Assembly: GCA_963922205.1 (NCBI GenBank)
Contig: CAWUHX010000528.1
Coordinates: 16,426 to 80,425 of the forward strand
Source: Romanomermis culicivorax
Taxonomy: Eukaryota > Nematoda > Enoplea > Mermithida > Mermithidae
Direction: 5' to 3'
DNA: 64,000 bases
The notes beneath the pieces are model-generated. The model was given only the letters and a program-made list of their open reading frames with translations. It was not told the origin of the DNA and did not search any database. Made by a program: the position numbers and the translations under genes. Numbering within the stretch: position 1 is the stretch's first letter; each line of letters begins with the position of its first letter. This document shows positions 21,341 to 33,700 of this stretch, piece by piece.

Positions 21341-23138
21341 AACTTTTAAAACTCAATCAATCAGACTTTATTTTATAGTTTAGGATACTTGAGTGAGCAC
21401 CACATTTCGTTGTGGATATACTTACAGTAGCATTCATCCCATCTATGCAAAATTGTATGGACCCAAGGTATGCCAGAATTCTAAAGAAAGATTGATTGAG
21501 AATCATTCTTCTTTCATAGTTTAGTTTTGTTGCATGCATGTCTGGTGATTATAAGGATAATCGGGGACACCACAGCAAGATTATATTTACATATTATTTG
21601 TTGCTTACCCTAAAAGTGGAAGTGGGAACTGACGTGGGCGGGTGAATTGACCCTATGAGGATGTTACCCTTCATAGGCATCAAATAGTGAGTTTCTACTT
21701 TTAAGTTTAAGGAATTCTATGTGCTTTCTGTTGCAAGCTTTGGTTGTATTCCAGTTACTATAGCTTAGCTTATGCAGTAGCTGAAGGTTCTGCTTATTCT
21801 GCTGAAGAACTGTTGCACTGAATAGACCTTCACTTATAGGAAACGCCATTGAGTGACCTACAGTAATCAGTCATGTATAGAACAATAGCCTTTACTTATT
21901 TTCCTGACGTCTTTTGACTTGAGCTGAGACATAGACACAACAATCTCACTTAGCTGCTGGAATTGAGTCATTTTCCGAATTAATTTGTTGAGTGTCTTGA
22001 ATTTTCCTGCATGGCGAATCGAGGAAAATTATTCTTCATTTAAATTTGTTTGATGTAAGTAAAAAAAAAACCATATTAAGTTTTATGATTATGACCATTG
22101 CCTTCATCCAAATCAATCCTGCTTATCAGAACTAATTTTTTGTCTTTGCAAGAAAATTAATCCTAATTTGAAATCCTCTCACAGAAGAAAAAACATAAAA
22201 CAATACTAATTCATCCGAATTTTACAGAATAGAACAAATTTTACAATGTATTTTCTAATAGACTTGATAGGAAGTAGGCTTTGTCGAAAAATTACAAATC
22301 TTACAATTATGGAACCATAAATTGAAAAAAATTTATTTTATTTATCCATACAATTTAAAGCTTAGAAGATTTGGGTGCCTGGAAGACTGTGTAAGGGATA
22401 AACATGTTGATCCTGACCCAATAATGCAGATATCTTCTTCGTTTTTGGAATTTTGATCCAATTTCTGCAATTATCTAAATTCGAATCTGATCTGAAATTT
22501 TTGAATCTAGACCTAATTAGTACATTTTTCGACGTCTCTGAGCTCAACGAATTGCAAGAAATGTAAAATCTGTTATCGAAATTGAAATGCTTTTCAATAA
22601 ATTTTCTTCTTTTTTTTTTATTTCAGCTGGTTCTAAGCAGAGTGAATGAGGCTGATTAATGACAGATTGGTGGAAGATTTTAGTCTGACAAGTGTTTGGT
22701 GGGTTGACTTAACTAACCAGCTAGAGAGCTACAATATTCCAAAGCGTCATATTTTATAAAATATATTGCAAGTGAAGACCCACTCAGCAGCTAAGTGAGG
22801 GCCTCCTCCACTATTCATTGTTTTTTTTTGTGAAAGGATTTTAAATCATAGCTGGAAACGATTATGTCAGTAAAATCAGTTAAACACATAGCTCTTACTG
22901 CACATTCTCGGTAACTCTCCATCAAATGTTTAGAATAGTTTAGATTATCCTAAGAAAGTAGACTAATACTTGCTATTCAGGAAATAACTCATAATAACTA
23001 CAAAACATTCACCCAAATTTCTGGTGTGTGGTCAGTTTTATTAGCAATTAATCACATAATCAATTTTTTGCTTACAAAAACTTCATTCTTCGGTTTTGCT
23101 GTCTAGTTTTATTTCGTTTATAGAAAAAATTATTCGGA
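21341..23138. other. No recognisable gene
   Basis: AT-rich DNA with only short frames. Homopolymer runs and AT-rich stretches are present. I see no domain, TIR pair or LTR here; the 5' LTR of element D would be expected in this region. Confidence 0.45.
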
Positions 23139-23320
23139 TTAAAGGCCCTGTCATACTTCACAGCACGGTACTGAACGGTACCGCGCAGCGCCGCGCGGCG
23201 CTGGCCGGTGCCACTTTTTAATATGGATAGAACAACCGGCGCCGCCCGGTACCGCTTTTGAAGTATGAACAGATTTTTGTAATTTTTGCGGCGCAGCCAT
23301 CAAGTTTCAACTGAACCAAA
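23139..23320. mobile_element. Truncated TTAA-flanked MITE (copy 1)
   Basis: Begins TTAA, then AGGCCCTGTCATACTTCA, with a GC-rich interior of GGCGCCGCGCGGCGC-type runs. It matches the right half of the full copy at 37374-37754 in inverse orientation, and decays after about 180 bp. Confidence 0.6.
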
Positions 23321-24819
23321 ATTTTCGAACAAGTTATGTGTTCTAAAGTTGCCGCATACTGTTGTTGTAACATATTGTTGCATACTGTGACATCTATACA
23401 TGTAGTTCAATCATATTTTTCACTTGAATGGTGAATTCTGACACTTGTCAAATTAGTTTACCAAATTGACTATTCAATTTTCAATGAAGATTTACTAAGA
23501 AGTTGATCACTTAATTTGCAATGAAGACATTAATGTGTAAAAATTATGAATATGCAAACTAGGTGTAAACATGTTCCTACAGTAAGTGCACTTGCACATT
23601 TTGATTGTGTCCTTATTCCCCCAACGTTCCCTTTCAGCAAAAATCCCGATTGTCCGGAAGTCCCTATTCCTCGTAGGTCCCGATTCTCCGAATAATGAAT
23701 AAATTTCTTATTTCTTTGAAAAATGCATTAATCCCTATTCCCTGAACGACCCGATTTCCCGAACACTAGGAAGAGGATGGATCCCCATTGAATCTGGGTC
23801 CTAGACAACAGGTCCGACCGAACCCAGATCAGATCTGGATCCTGTATATAGCACAAATGTTAATGAATAATCGTATATATATACAACTTTTCAAAATCAA
23901 TTTATATAAATTGATATTTCTTAGCAGTTCAGAGCTATTTATCGTTGAAATGAGAAGCAAATTGAAGCAAGAGCCCAAAATCTTTAGACTAGGCTTTTTT
24001 GCAAGCTTCTATCTGCACCGTGCAGGAATGATTGATTTTTATTTTTCTTTTGCACTTTCTATTTTTCAATTTTTTCGCAATTAATCACTGGATGGGTGCT
24101 GAAAATCGATTCCAACTTCTTTCCAGACAAGTGATGCAATATCACAAAATTAAGCGACAGATTTATTCATTGAGAATGGAAAGTATCAGAAAACGGAAAT
24201 AGATCATGTTGAAGTGGCGTCAGAGAATATTCAAAATGAACAACGAACAGCATTTAGTTCCTGTCTGCTTATTTCAACAACTCTAACCATACTGAAGAAC
24301 ACTAAATTTGCATATTTTTGTTTGTGTGGTTCAATGGTATCATGCATTTCTCCTAGCGAGCAATCTGCTCAATATAATTTCTCAATTAGAAGAATTGATA
24401 ACTATTTTTACTTGAAATACTTCGTGTTCAATCTTGCAAAAGTAATCTATCATAGAATCACTAAAATCTGAAAGAAAAACTGCATAAACAAAAACAAATT
24501 CAGTATTCTCGAGAAAATTAAAAAAAATTTCACATCATGACTTCCGGTTGATGTTTTAGGACATCAAAGCTTCCCGACAGTGAAGCATATGCAGTACAAT
24601 GTCCACGAAATTGAAGTAGCCAATTGTTAATCAAAATCAGTTGCCATTTCTTTCTTGTATATTGTATTTCCTACTTGTATACTCAAGTTTCAATTGCCTA
24701 TTAGTTGTAATTCTCAAAGCTTAAACCCCATGAGAAGTCAAGCTTTGACTCGCAAATGAGGAAAATTTATTTTTTCTAGAGTTTGGACAAGAAAAGCATC
24801 AGTAAGATAGCATACCTGG
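23321..24819. other. No recognisable gene
   Basis: Intergenic DNA left of element C. A run of short CCCGAT/CCCTATTCC-like phrases occurs at 23600-23770. No coding or repeat family was recognised. Confidence 0.4.
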
Positions 24820-24823
24820 CTTG

Positions 24824-26207
24824 TGTCAAGTGCCGACGGATTTCGTCGAATGTCATGTGATTCACATCACAATTTTTCGTTATGTTTTACGTTACGTTTT
24901 GTGTTACAGTAATTTGCATCAATTTTGTGTTTCGTTTTTATACTTTTTACATGCAATTTATGTGTGTACTTTTCATGTTTTATTGCTGTTGCTTTTGCGC
25001 ACATTTTATTTCCGTTTTGAATTGTTATTTTTGTTACACACGTAGACTACGGTATGTGCCCGCTAGTCAAGAATTTCTGTTAGAGATAAGCTTTCCGAGC
25101 TCATGGCTGTAATTGGAGCACAACATGCACCTCTTATCAGTAAAAACTAGGGACGTTTCGCAACATGAAACGACTAGTTCGAAATTCTCACTAGTGACGT
25201 TCCTATGTTAAGCATTGAGAGTGGAAACTCACCCCAATGCTTAATGTTGAGAACTTGAAAATGTCTATGTGACCGTAGGCATCTTCTGCAACGATTTCCG
25301 CTGCAGAAGTTAGCTTAGGGGAGTGTTAACTCTGCCCAAGGCATACTGTAGTTTATGGAGCCCTTTAAAAGGGCATGTTTCGTCTTTTTGTCACTCATTA
25401 TTGGGCCTAACTGGTGTTTCGTCTTTTAGCCTTGCATCCACATTTGCGGTCGTCGACTTTTATTATATTTTTATATTGTCAACTGCGTTCGCTGCTCGTC
25501 CAATAAAATTTGCATATTTCTGCCTCCGGCCTCCTTATACATTACCACTACAGTAACCGGACCGTAGGAACCCGTCCCCGTCGCTGTTAATCGTGGAACA
25601 CCGTTGCCCTCGCAGAGGAAACGTTTGTTACCGCCGCCTGCCGACCAGCAGCTGCATTACCCTACGCCGAATCGCTCGGATTCCCGTTCCCGTACATGGC
25701 CATCTGTAGGACCCCGTTTTGACCCCCAGCACCTGTCGCCTAGCGCTGAGGAGGTTAAGAAGAGGATCAGTGAGTCTTCTCAGGGGTTATTAGTGTTGAG
25801 GGTATATTTGTGGGAGTCTCCCCTAAGCTAGTTTCAGACCCTTAAGGTCAGGGCCAATAAGGGGATTTAGGTTAACAATCGGGTCCCCTACAGTACGCCA
25901 TTCTTCAAATGGCACCGTCCCCCATTCCGGTGAATGAGGACTAGGGATTGGCACCCCTGACCCGGCCTCGTTATCCATTATTCTACAGCATAACCCTAGG
26001 ACAAGGCCGAGGTACACCATAAGTTTACCTGTGGTAGTACCAGCTGGGTTAGGTTCCCGAACTGAAGATATAAACAGAGCCACCCCACGGGGTCACAGCA
26101 TGTCACGTACAGTGTCATGGCCATATTGCCTATGGGATATGGTATGGGTTTTCCCATCAATACCAATCTACTTAATGTGACATAGCACCCATTCAGTTAA
26201 TGTGACA
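24824..26207 (+). repeat. 5' LTR of element C
   Basis: 1384 bp, matching 35208-36614 closely throughout with scattered substitutions and small indels. TATA-like TTTAAAA lies at 25364 and a poly(A) signal AATAAA at 25502. The end, AGTTAATGTGACA, is followed at once by TGG of the primer-binding site. Confidence 0.85.
25364..25370 (+). promoter_or_regulatory. TATA-like element of the element C LTR
   Basis: TTTAAAA within CCCTTTAAAAGGGC, conserved in the 3' LTR (35742) and nearly so in the solo LTR (41943). AATAAA lies about 130 bp downstream, consistent with a U3-R layout. Confidence 0.55.
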
Positions 26208-26226
26208 TGGCCCGGCTGGAAAATCG
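26208..26226 (+). other. Primer-binding site of element C
   Basis: TGGCCCGGCTGGAAAATCG begins immediately after the LTR. TGG pairs with the CCA end of a tRNA and the next bases would pair with its acceptor and T arm. I cannot name the tRNA. Confidence 0.65.
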
Positions 26227-26269
26227 ACCTTTAAGTCTGACTTCACAGTCCTTGGGAACTAACCTTTTA

Positions 26270-26380
26270 CCTTTTGAGTGAGATACCTCTTTCAATTAGG
26301 TAAAATTTCGGTTTGAGTGGGGAAACCTCTGTCAGATCATGAGAATCGCCACTTGAGTGGGGAAACCTCTCTCAGGTCTG
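26270..26380 (+). repeat. Short direct repeats GAGTGGGGAAACCTCT
   Basis: Three spaced copies about 40 bp apart: a diverged one at 26276 and two near-identical ones at about 26314 and 26357, each followed by a (G/C)TCAG-like end. The position just after the primer-binding site would suit a packaging or dimerisation signal; that role is a guess. Confidence 0.55.
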
Positions 26381-27539
26381 CTGATTCGCATTCCAAGTGG
26401 GATTACTGACCCTTAGGATGAATATATCTGCCCTCATGTAAGCTGATACGCCGGTAAGTAGGTACACTACTCCTTAGGTCGGAATAGGCCCTTATGTTCG
26501 AGTTTAATGAAAACTCAGATAGCACTGCATTTGAGTAGAGTTTAATTATTGTAGGTCGGGATTTGCCCCACGTGTGATTAATTAATGATTCTTGCGTGTA
26601 AATTAATGCCTTATGAGTATAGTAACTCCCGTAAGCTTTAACATATCCCCCTGGTGTCAGATTTCCCCCAGAGTTGTTCCCCAAGAGTCATCAATTCCCA
26701 GAGTTGATTCAATAGAGTATTCTGCCTAAACCTCCTCTGAGCTGCATTTTTTCTGTCTTTCCATTTTTTTCCATTAATTTGGGCTCCATCCACTGCATGT
26801 GATCGGATAGGTTACTGTAGCGCTGCATGGCCTGTTGGTTACAGTACAACTGCGATTTGCAGGTACACTAACTACAGTATACCTGGGTACGGGTACTTGA
26901 GTATCACAGCCCTTGAGGTTTTCACAGCCCCTGAGAGTTTCGGGATCTCCGATCACGAGGTACAGTGCACCTTCCACTCTTGATTCTGGACGTCAAGTGT
27001 GGTCTAGATTTGTTATCTGTGTCGGGTATGTGTGTCAACACACTTTTTCAGCTTTTTCTTATCTTCACTGAGCACTACCCAAGTTGCTCATTTTCCAGCC
27101 AAACAAGCCAAAATTTTACTGTTGACACATATAACACCGTACTTAGCAGATCACATCACTTATCTCTTGAGCCTAAAACTTTATTTTATTTACGTTACTT
27201 TTTCTTTTCTCAGTCTTCTATGCGTAACGTGTGACCCAATTATCATAACTTTTTCACCCAATAACTTTTTTTATCTCAAAAATCAACTCAAATAAAAACT
27301 ATTAAAATTTATCCTTTCTTTTTCTTTCTCATCCAAAACAAAGAAAACATTCTCTTTCACTTCTATTCAAATTTCTCAGAAAAAAAAAACTTTCTCTCTT
27401 ACCGGTCACACATACGTCATAGTTGGCAACCGTTCAGTAGGTCATTTTTTATTATTTTTTTCCACTACTGTATGGTCTTCTCTTCTTCTCCTTTCTCTCT
27501 CTCTAGGTAGTTGCATGTGGTGAAGATCTCACTGATCCT

Positions 27540-28360
27540 GACCACTGACGTCAGCAACAACTACTTATTGGGTTGTTGTTCTGCAGTGATGTGTCTTGGC
27601 GACCCTACCTCTGACGTCTGCAACTACCTCACATGCTGCTGTTGCACTGAGGCGTGACTAGCAAGGTCATGCCTCTGACGTCAGCAATGGCTGCATAGCA
27701 TGTGGCCATTTAAGGGGTTGATGGTTCTCTATGTCCTCCCCCTACGTCTGCAACAGCTGCATCCCTTGCTGTTGCTTTAAGGGGTGGGTGGCCCTCCGGC
27801 TCTACCTCTGACGTCAGCAATGGCAATGTAACGGGTTGTTATTGCGGGATGGTGACCATATGGCACTGTCTTTCTGAGGTCTGCAACAGCAGAGGCTCGT
27901 GTTGTTGCACTAGGACTGGTCAGTTATCCCGGCTTCAGTCCTTGACGTCAGCAACAACAATGCACCGTATTGTTGTTCGTAGATGTGAGGCCTTACAAAC
28001 CACACATCTGGCGTCTGCAACAACTGCATCTCATAAACTGAGACTCAGCTATTACCTTTTGACATCAGCAATGGCGATGCTCCGTGTTGTCATAGCAGGG
28101 TTGCTGGCCTTAGGGCCCTATCTACTGATGTCCACAATGATAAATCTCTATTCCAGTATCAGAATTAAGACTTTACAGTCTTATTCTGGCCTCAGCAACG
28201 GCGATGCCCCATATTGCCATAAAGAGTCTGTAGCCGTAGGCTCTTACTTTTTGGCCTACATACTGCAATATGAGATTATGGCACTTACATCCCAGTCACC
28301 TGAGGTCAGTAACGAGTGTGTGGTGGTGTACATCACATCTTCTGACGTCAGCATCGGGTT
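27540..28360 (+). repeat. Array of about 12 hairpin units, period about 66 bp
   Basis: The phrase GACGTCAGCAA or GACGTCTGCAA starts near 27547, 27613, 27677, 27742, 27809, 27875, 27943 and 28009, then in more diverged form to about 28341. A/T versions alternate, giving a 132-bp higher period. Each phrase opens a stem whose arms differ between units but stay complementary: CAACAAC/GTTGTTG, AATGGC/GCCATT, GCAACAGC/GCTGTTGC, CAACAACAAT/ATTGTTGTT. Open frames over the array look incidental. Confidence 0.75.
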
Positions 28361-29168
28361 ACTGTGGGTTTCCAAGATGCCACTTGAGTCTTAGGTGATG
28401 ATGGTAATATTACTTTCCCGCCTACGGCTCTTGTCTAAGGGGTGTGTCTGTTTGTCACTGGTGCCTGGGAAACATCAGTCAACATGCTCACACAACCTGA
28501 GATGCACTCGGTCCGTGATACTGATCAGGTTGTCCACCAGGGTAGCGGCACTGATGGATCAGCACGTGACTTTCTTCTAAGCTTTAACTGCAGGTTCGAA
28601 CGGGTTTACACTCGGCCTCAGCTGGGTTGGTTGGTCAACATATGCAACCGTTGGGCATTTGCAGTCAGTACTGCCTGTGTCTAACAACTGCAAGGGTTGG
28701 CAACCTTCTTGTAAATTTCTTATCTGAATTCTCACATTTCTTTCTCATCTATGATCTTCTTTAGTGCCCCTACCAGAATAATTCCTCAGGAATTATGGCA
28801 CAGCCACTGGTTGGGCCTAAAGTGTAAAAGGCCCCCCTGTATTCATTCCTTTACACTCAAACGCCTTCGTTAGCTGGCCTAATAATGTCCGCACTAGAGT
28901 CGCCCTTAATCCTGAGTCCGCCTCCGTTGGTTTGTCCCTTAGCATAATATTTTGCTAGTCGGCCTAAGCAAAGGTGTTCGAGTCCGCCTAAACATGTTAC
29001 AACTAAGTCCGCCTTAGCCCCTCATTTTACACTCATTTATTGGAGACAGACTGTACCCCTGATCTCAAGATGCATTGAGCCTAGCCTCGATTCATAGGAG
29101 GAAGCCTGCATTTCCCCACCTCCATTTTGGCGTAGCTGGGCCTACTACGCATCCAGGGAAGATTTAAT

Positions 29169-30742
29169 TTGACCCAGAGGTTGTTCGGATTGGCCAAGGA
29201 CTCCATCCCTGACCCCCTCAACGCCAAACTGAACTACCTGGCTCAGCAGATCAAAGAATCGGAAATTAACAATTTTCAATTCATGTGGCTTGAATTGTGT
29301 TCTCATGCTCAATGCTACCTTGATCTGACTTGGCAGTTGCTTCGTTTTGACCCTACACTAGCAGCCTGGGCATTCCTTCAAAGGAATGATCTGATGGTGG
29401 AATTTACGGGTGAAGCACTGATGATATGGCCCTGTCAAAAGGTCAACACCACTTATGTCTACCATTCGTACCGAGTGGGGGACACCTGTTACAAGTATCT
29501 ACCCGTACAGGTTGGCGGTACCATTTATTTTGCCACCCCGGTGGCCCAGATCTCACTAAATTCAGCCCAAAAGTGCCATGTGACCATCACTTTACGGGGA
29601 TTTTCAAAAATCGCTCAGGCTGGTTTACTGAGTCTGGCACGGTCCATGTGAGCCACATTCCGCTTGAACTGTTCTGGAAACAGCGCTTCAAGGGCACTCA
29701 CTTTGACGCCCCTGCACTCTTTCACGATCAGTTGGCAATGACTCCTTCAAGTTTTGCTTTCTTTAAACAATACGTTTACAAGACTGAGCAAATTGAAGCA
29801 GTCTTAAACCGGTTGGTCAATTACACCGCTGGTCTATCCCTCCAACCAGATACTATTTCTCAAGGGGTTGCAGGGGTAGGGACTGACATCAAAGCCTCAC
29901 TGGAAGGTGTTGGTCTGGCCACAAACCACGTGATTACTGGTCAGCAGCACAACCTCATACAGGGCTTACAGTCTCTCTTGAGTGGACCAGTGCAGTTGAT
30001 CTTTAACATACTAGTCACGCTGGCAGTGCTGGCCGGTACAGGATTTCTCATCTATGTTGGGATCTCCTATTACCTCAGTTATCGCCTGTGGAAAAGACAG
30101 GTTCGGTTTGTTAGCCAATACTCTCCATTGAACCTCCTCCGGAAAGTTCAACATTGGGTAGGTTTTCATTACGTGCAGAACGATGTGCCAACTCAGTTAG
30201 ACAGGATCACTCTGTGTTTTGTCGTACTGGTTGACCACAAGGAAACTCCTGCTTTCCTTGACACTGGTTGTCCACGGACCATCATTAGTCAATGCCTTCA
30301 CAAAGCCTTGATTAAGGAGAGTCCGAAGGTGGCGATGGCTTTCCAGCAACATCATGACTTTAACCCATTGATGAGTATCAATGGAAAAGCTGTTTATACT
30401 CTCCTATCAGGACCATATGAGATCATGTTGCCCGGAACCCGTCAGCCACACACTAGAGTGGATATACATCTCCATGTGTGTAAGACTACGTCTCCTTTCT
30501 GGTCACCAGTCGATCTGATTGTCGGATTGGACTTTCTAGAGCAATTCCAGAATATCACGTTTGACTACCAACAACAAGTCTGTCGATTGAATGCGGTAGA
30601 ACTGCCACTTCTTTTGACAGCGGCTGAGATTGATCAGGTCGAACCCTGGTGGGAGAACACACGTTCACTGTCAAGGGCCTCCCACAGGTCCGGGTCTCGC
30701 TCAAGATCAAGGACTTCGTCCATTTCTGGGCCACCCTCGTGA
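29169..30742 (+). pseudogene. Membrane glycoprotein-like ORF fused to an aspartic protease domain (element C)
   Basis: Two overlapping frames, 29169-29651 and 29426-30742, are separated by a single frame break near the A-run at 29569; neither alone is complete. The start is uncertain because the first frame has no good ATG. The product has spaced cysteines and N-x-S/T sites, then a helical stretch, then one strong membrane segment (about 30000-30075), then a basic tail. This layout is that of a viral-type fusion glycoprotein; the pattern recalls the class III-like glycoproteins of chuvirus relatives found in invertebrate retroelements. Behind the tail the same frame holds a retropepsin-like domain: F-L-D-T-G-C-P near 30255 and L-I-V-G-L-D-F-L near 30520. 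The glycoprotein assignment is tentative. Confidence 0.55.
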
Positions 30743-33700
30743 GCTTCCTCTGTTGTCTCATCCCATGGGTCAACCAGAGGAAGTAGAACCTCTTCTAGAC
30801 GGGCTATCTGATGTGCCTGCATCTCCTGTACTAGAAGTGCCACCACTCTCTGATGTTGAGGTCGAATCACTGGGAGCTACTCAGAGCTCAGGAGAGAGAT
30901 CGGATCATGTACTCACTGTTCAGGTTCATCCCACTCCTCGGACCAATTGGGAAGCCTCGGTTGGTTATGCTCTGGTAGGATTACTCCGAGGCACTGGTTT
31001 GCCAATACCGAGGCGAACCGATGCGCCAGAGTCGAGTTTTGATGACTCCATGCCTGACCCAGGTCATGTAGTGTCAGCTTTCTACCCCACTGAAATGAGG
31101 ACCCCTCATATCAAGGTTCTACTGATCAATTGGGTAGAAGCCAAAGCTCTAATTGATACAGGAGCAGTTTTCTCGCTCCTGGATCACAAGTTGGCGGTTC
31201 AGTTACCGGACTTGGTGCTCACAGAGGCTAGGGCTCACCCCATAGCAGCCAATGGGTCTCCGATCCTACTGCTAGGCGCTGCCTACGTCACAGTGACAGT
31301 GGCTGATGTCTCTGGACGGATTCAGGTCCAAGTTCAAGAGAATTGCTCAGCTGAACTAGTCTTGGGGACGAACTTCCTCGGACAGTTCAATTGTGTCAGC
31401 TTGAACTGGGAGAAATCCTTTCTCCAGTTCAAGGAACTTCGAATCCCGTGTGAGGGCCTCATTCACAATCCTCCTTCCGCTCGTGGGGCACTACCCTTGC
31501 AAGAGTCGATTGTCCTTGAGCCTCACTCATTGACACAATTCACTGCACCTGTACCTGCATTATACGCAACTGTACCAGGAGTAGCTTTCTTTCCTAAGCC
31601 TCTTTTGGGGCAACAACGAAGTGTGTACTTTGCTGGTACTGTGAGTACTGTGTCTAATGGTCCCATACCCCTACAGGTAGTTAACCGGAGTACACACTCA
31701 GTGGTTCTCTACCCGCACACGACCATTGGTCATGTGCAGATGCACACTGATTCCTCACTGGGATCAGTGGTCAAGTCTGATACCACTCTTGACCGTAAGT
31801 GGGTTGAGGCGAATGCTGTGATATCTTCTGATATCTCCTCACAGGATAGAGCAGGATTCCTTGATCTGCTGGTCGCATTTACTGACCTCTATGCTATTGA
31901 TAAAAAGGACACAGGTGTGCACCACGAGATCAGCACGGGTGACGCTCACCCAGTCCGCTGTTTCCCTTACCGCACCGCGCCCATGGAAAAGGATCTCATC
32001 ATACAGGAAGTCAAAGGGCTCCAGGAAAAAGGCATTATTCGGCCTAGTACCTCACCCTGGGCTACTAATACCATCCTGGTTCGCAAGAAAAATGGGTCAC
32101 ACCAGATGTGTGTCGACTTTCGTGGTCTTAACGAGGTCATGAAAAAGGATGTCTATCCTCTCCCATGGATTGATGATATCCTCGACACACTCAAGGGTAT
32201 GAAATACTTTACTACCCTTGATCGGGCTAACGCCCACTGGTCTATACCTATTGCCGAGGCAGACAAAGAGAAAATGGCATTTAATACGCCTATCAGACTT
32301 TACGAGTTCAACTATCTGCCTTTTGGTCTTCGCAATGCACCTGGGACGTTTCAATGTCTCATGGATCTGCTTCTCACAGGATTGCAGTGGCGCACTGCAC
32401 TGACCTATCTCGATGACATCTTGGTGTTCAGGAACTCTCACCCCCAGATGCTTGAGCACCTGACAGATGTGTTTACGCATCTCCGTCAGGGTGGAATGAA
32501 GCTCAGACTGAGCAAGTGCAAGTTTTCACACTCTGAGGTAGAATATCTCGGGTACCGTATCTCACAGAAAGGTCTCGAGCCGGATAAAGTCAAATTGGCT
32601 GCCGTCCAGGATCTACCCATTCCACAAAACGCCAAAGACATCAAGTCTTTTCTTGGTCTTGTGTCTTTTTATAGGCATTTCATCCCTGGTTGAGCTCGGC
32701 TCAGCGAGCCTCTGACCAAGCTCTTACAGAAGGAAGTTACCTTCCTGTGGTCAAAACCTCAGCAAGTGGCATTCGAAGAACTCCGAAGGCTGTTGTTGAA
32801 CCCTCCTGTCCTGCGCCATCTGGACTTTATGAAATCCTTCATACTTCAAACTGTTGCAAGTACTTCGGGGATAGGAGCAGTTCTGAGCCAGTTAGATGAA
32901 AATGGATACAACCATCCTGTTGCGTACGCCAGTAGAGGGTTAAGAGCAGCTGAGAAGAACTACACTATTACGGAGTTAGAGACTCTCGCTGTTGTCCATT
33001 TTGTTAAGCACTTTCTGCCTTACCTCTTTCAACATGAGGTGGTCATTCAGACCGATCACACTGCTGTTAAGGCTGTGTTAATGAAACCGAACCCTTCGTC
33101 CCGGATAGCTCGGTGGGGCCTCGCGTTAGCTGAATTCAAACTGACTATTCGGCCGCGAAAAGGTCGGTCTGATGGTAATGCTGAGGCATTATCACGCCTT
33201 CCTGATCCTAATTCCCTTGCCGGGGAGAGTATCGACGATACTCCCCTATACAGACCGGAGGGAGAAGTTATGATGATCTCGGATGGTGCGCAGCGCCTGG
33301 CGAGTTCATCCCAAAGGACCACCAATGGTGCGCAGCACCTGGCGAGGTCTGAGTCTTATGCAGAGATATCACAGGATGCGCAGCACCACGACCTTCTCGC
33401 AACTCAAATTAAGGATCCGGAATTAGCCTCCATTCTTAGGTCACTAAAACCCTATGGTGACCAGAATGATGTTCATGGCTACCACGTGTTGGATAACATC
33501 CTTCAGAAGTGGACAGGCGAGTCCAACAAGATTGTTGTCCCTCGATCAATGGTTACCACCATTATTGAGGCTCATCATAAGGACATTCTTGCTGAACACT
33601 TTGGTGCCAAATGCACCACCAGGCTTATAGCCGGCAGGTACCACTTGCCCTCCCTCGGTACGGACGTCAAGTCCTTTTGTCAGCAGTGTGATCTTTGCCA

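Larger units (their letters stand above)
26227..29168 (+). other. Long non-coding leader of element C
   Basis: About 2.9 kb between the primer-binding site and the first convincing ORF. It contains GAGTGGGGAAACCTCT repeats (26270-26380), pyrimidine-rich DNA (27250-27500), the 66-bp hairpin array (27540-28360) and a cluster of AGTCCGCCT-type motifs (28890-29020). A gag gene would be expected here, but no long frame with gag features is present. Confidence 0.6.

Noticed and set aside
27540..28360. CRISPR array
   Set aside because: The repeats have no constant repeat-spacer structure, the setting is a eukaryotic retroelement leader, and the variable parts are self-complementary stems.
27849..28394. 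181-codon frame over the hairpin array, as a possible gag
   Set aside because: Its sequence follows the 66-bp repeat, has no capsid or zinc-knuckle features, and does not begin at a sensible place.
29560..29580. Programmed -1 frameshift site at CCCAAAAG in the glycoprotein-like ORF
   Set aside because: The heptamer CCCAAAA is not in the phase required for -1 slippage from the upstream frame. A one-base indel in the A-run is simpler.
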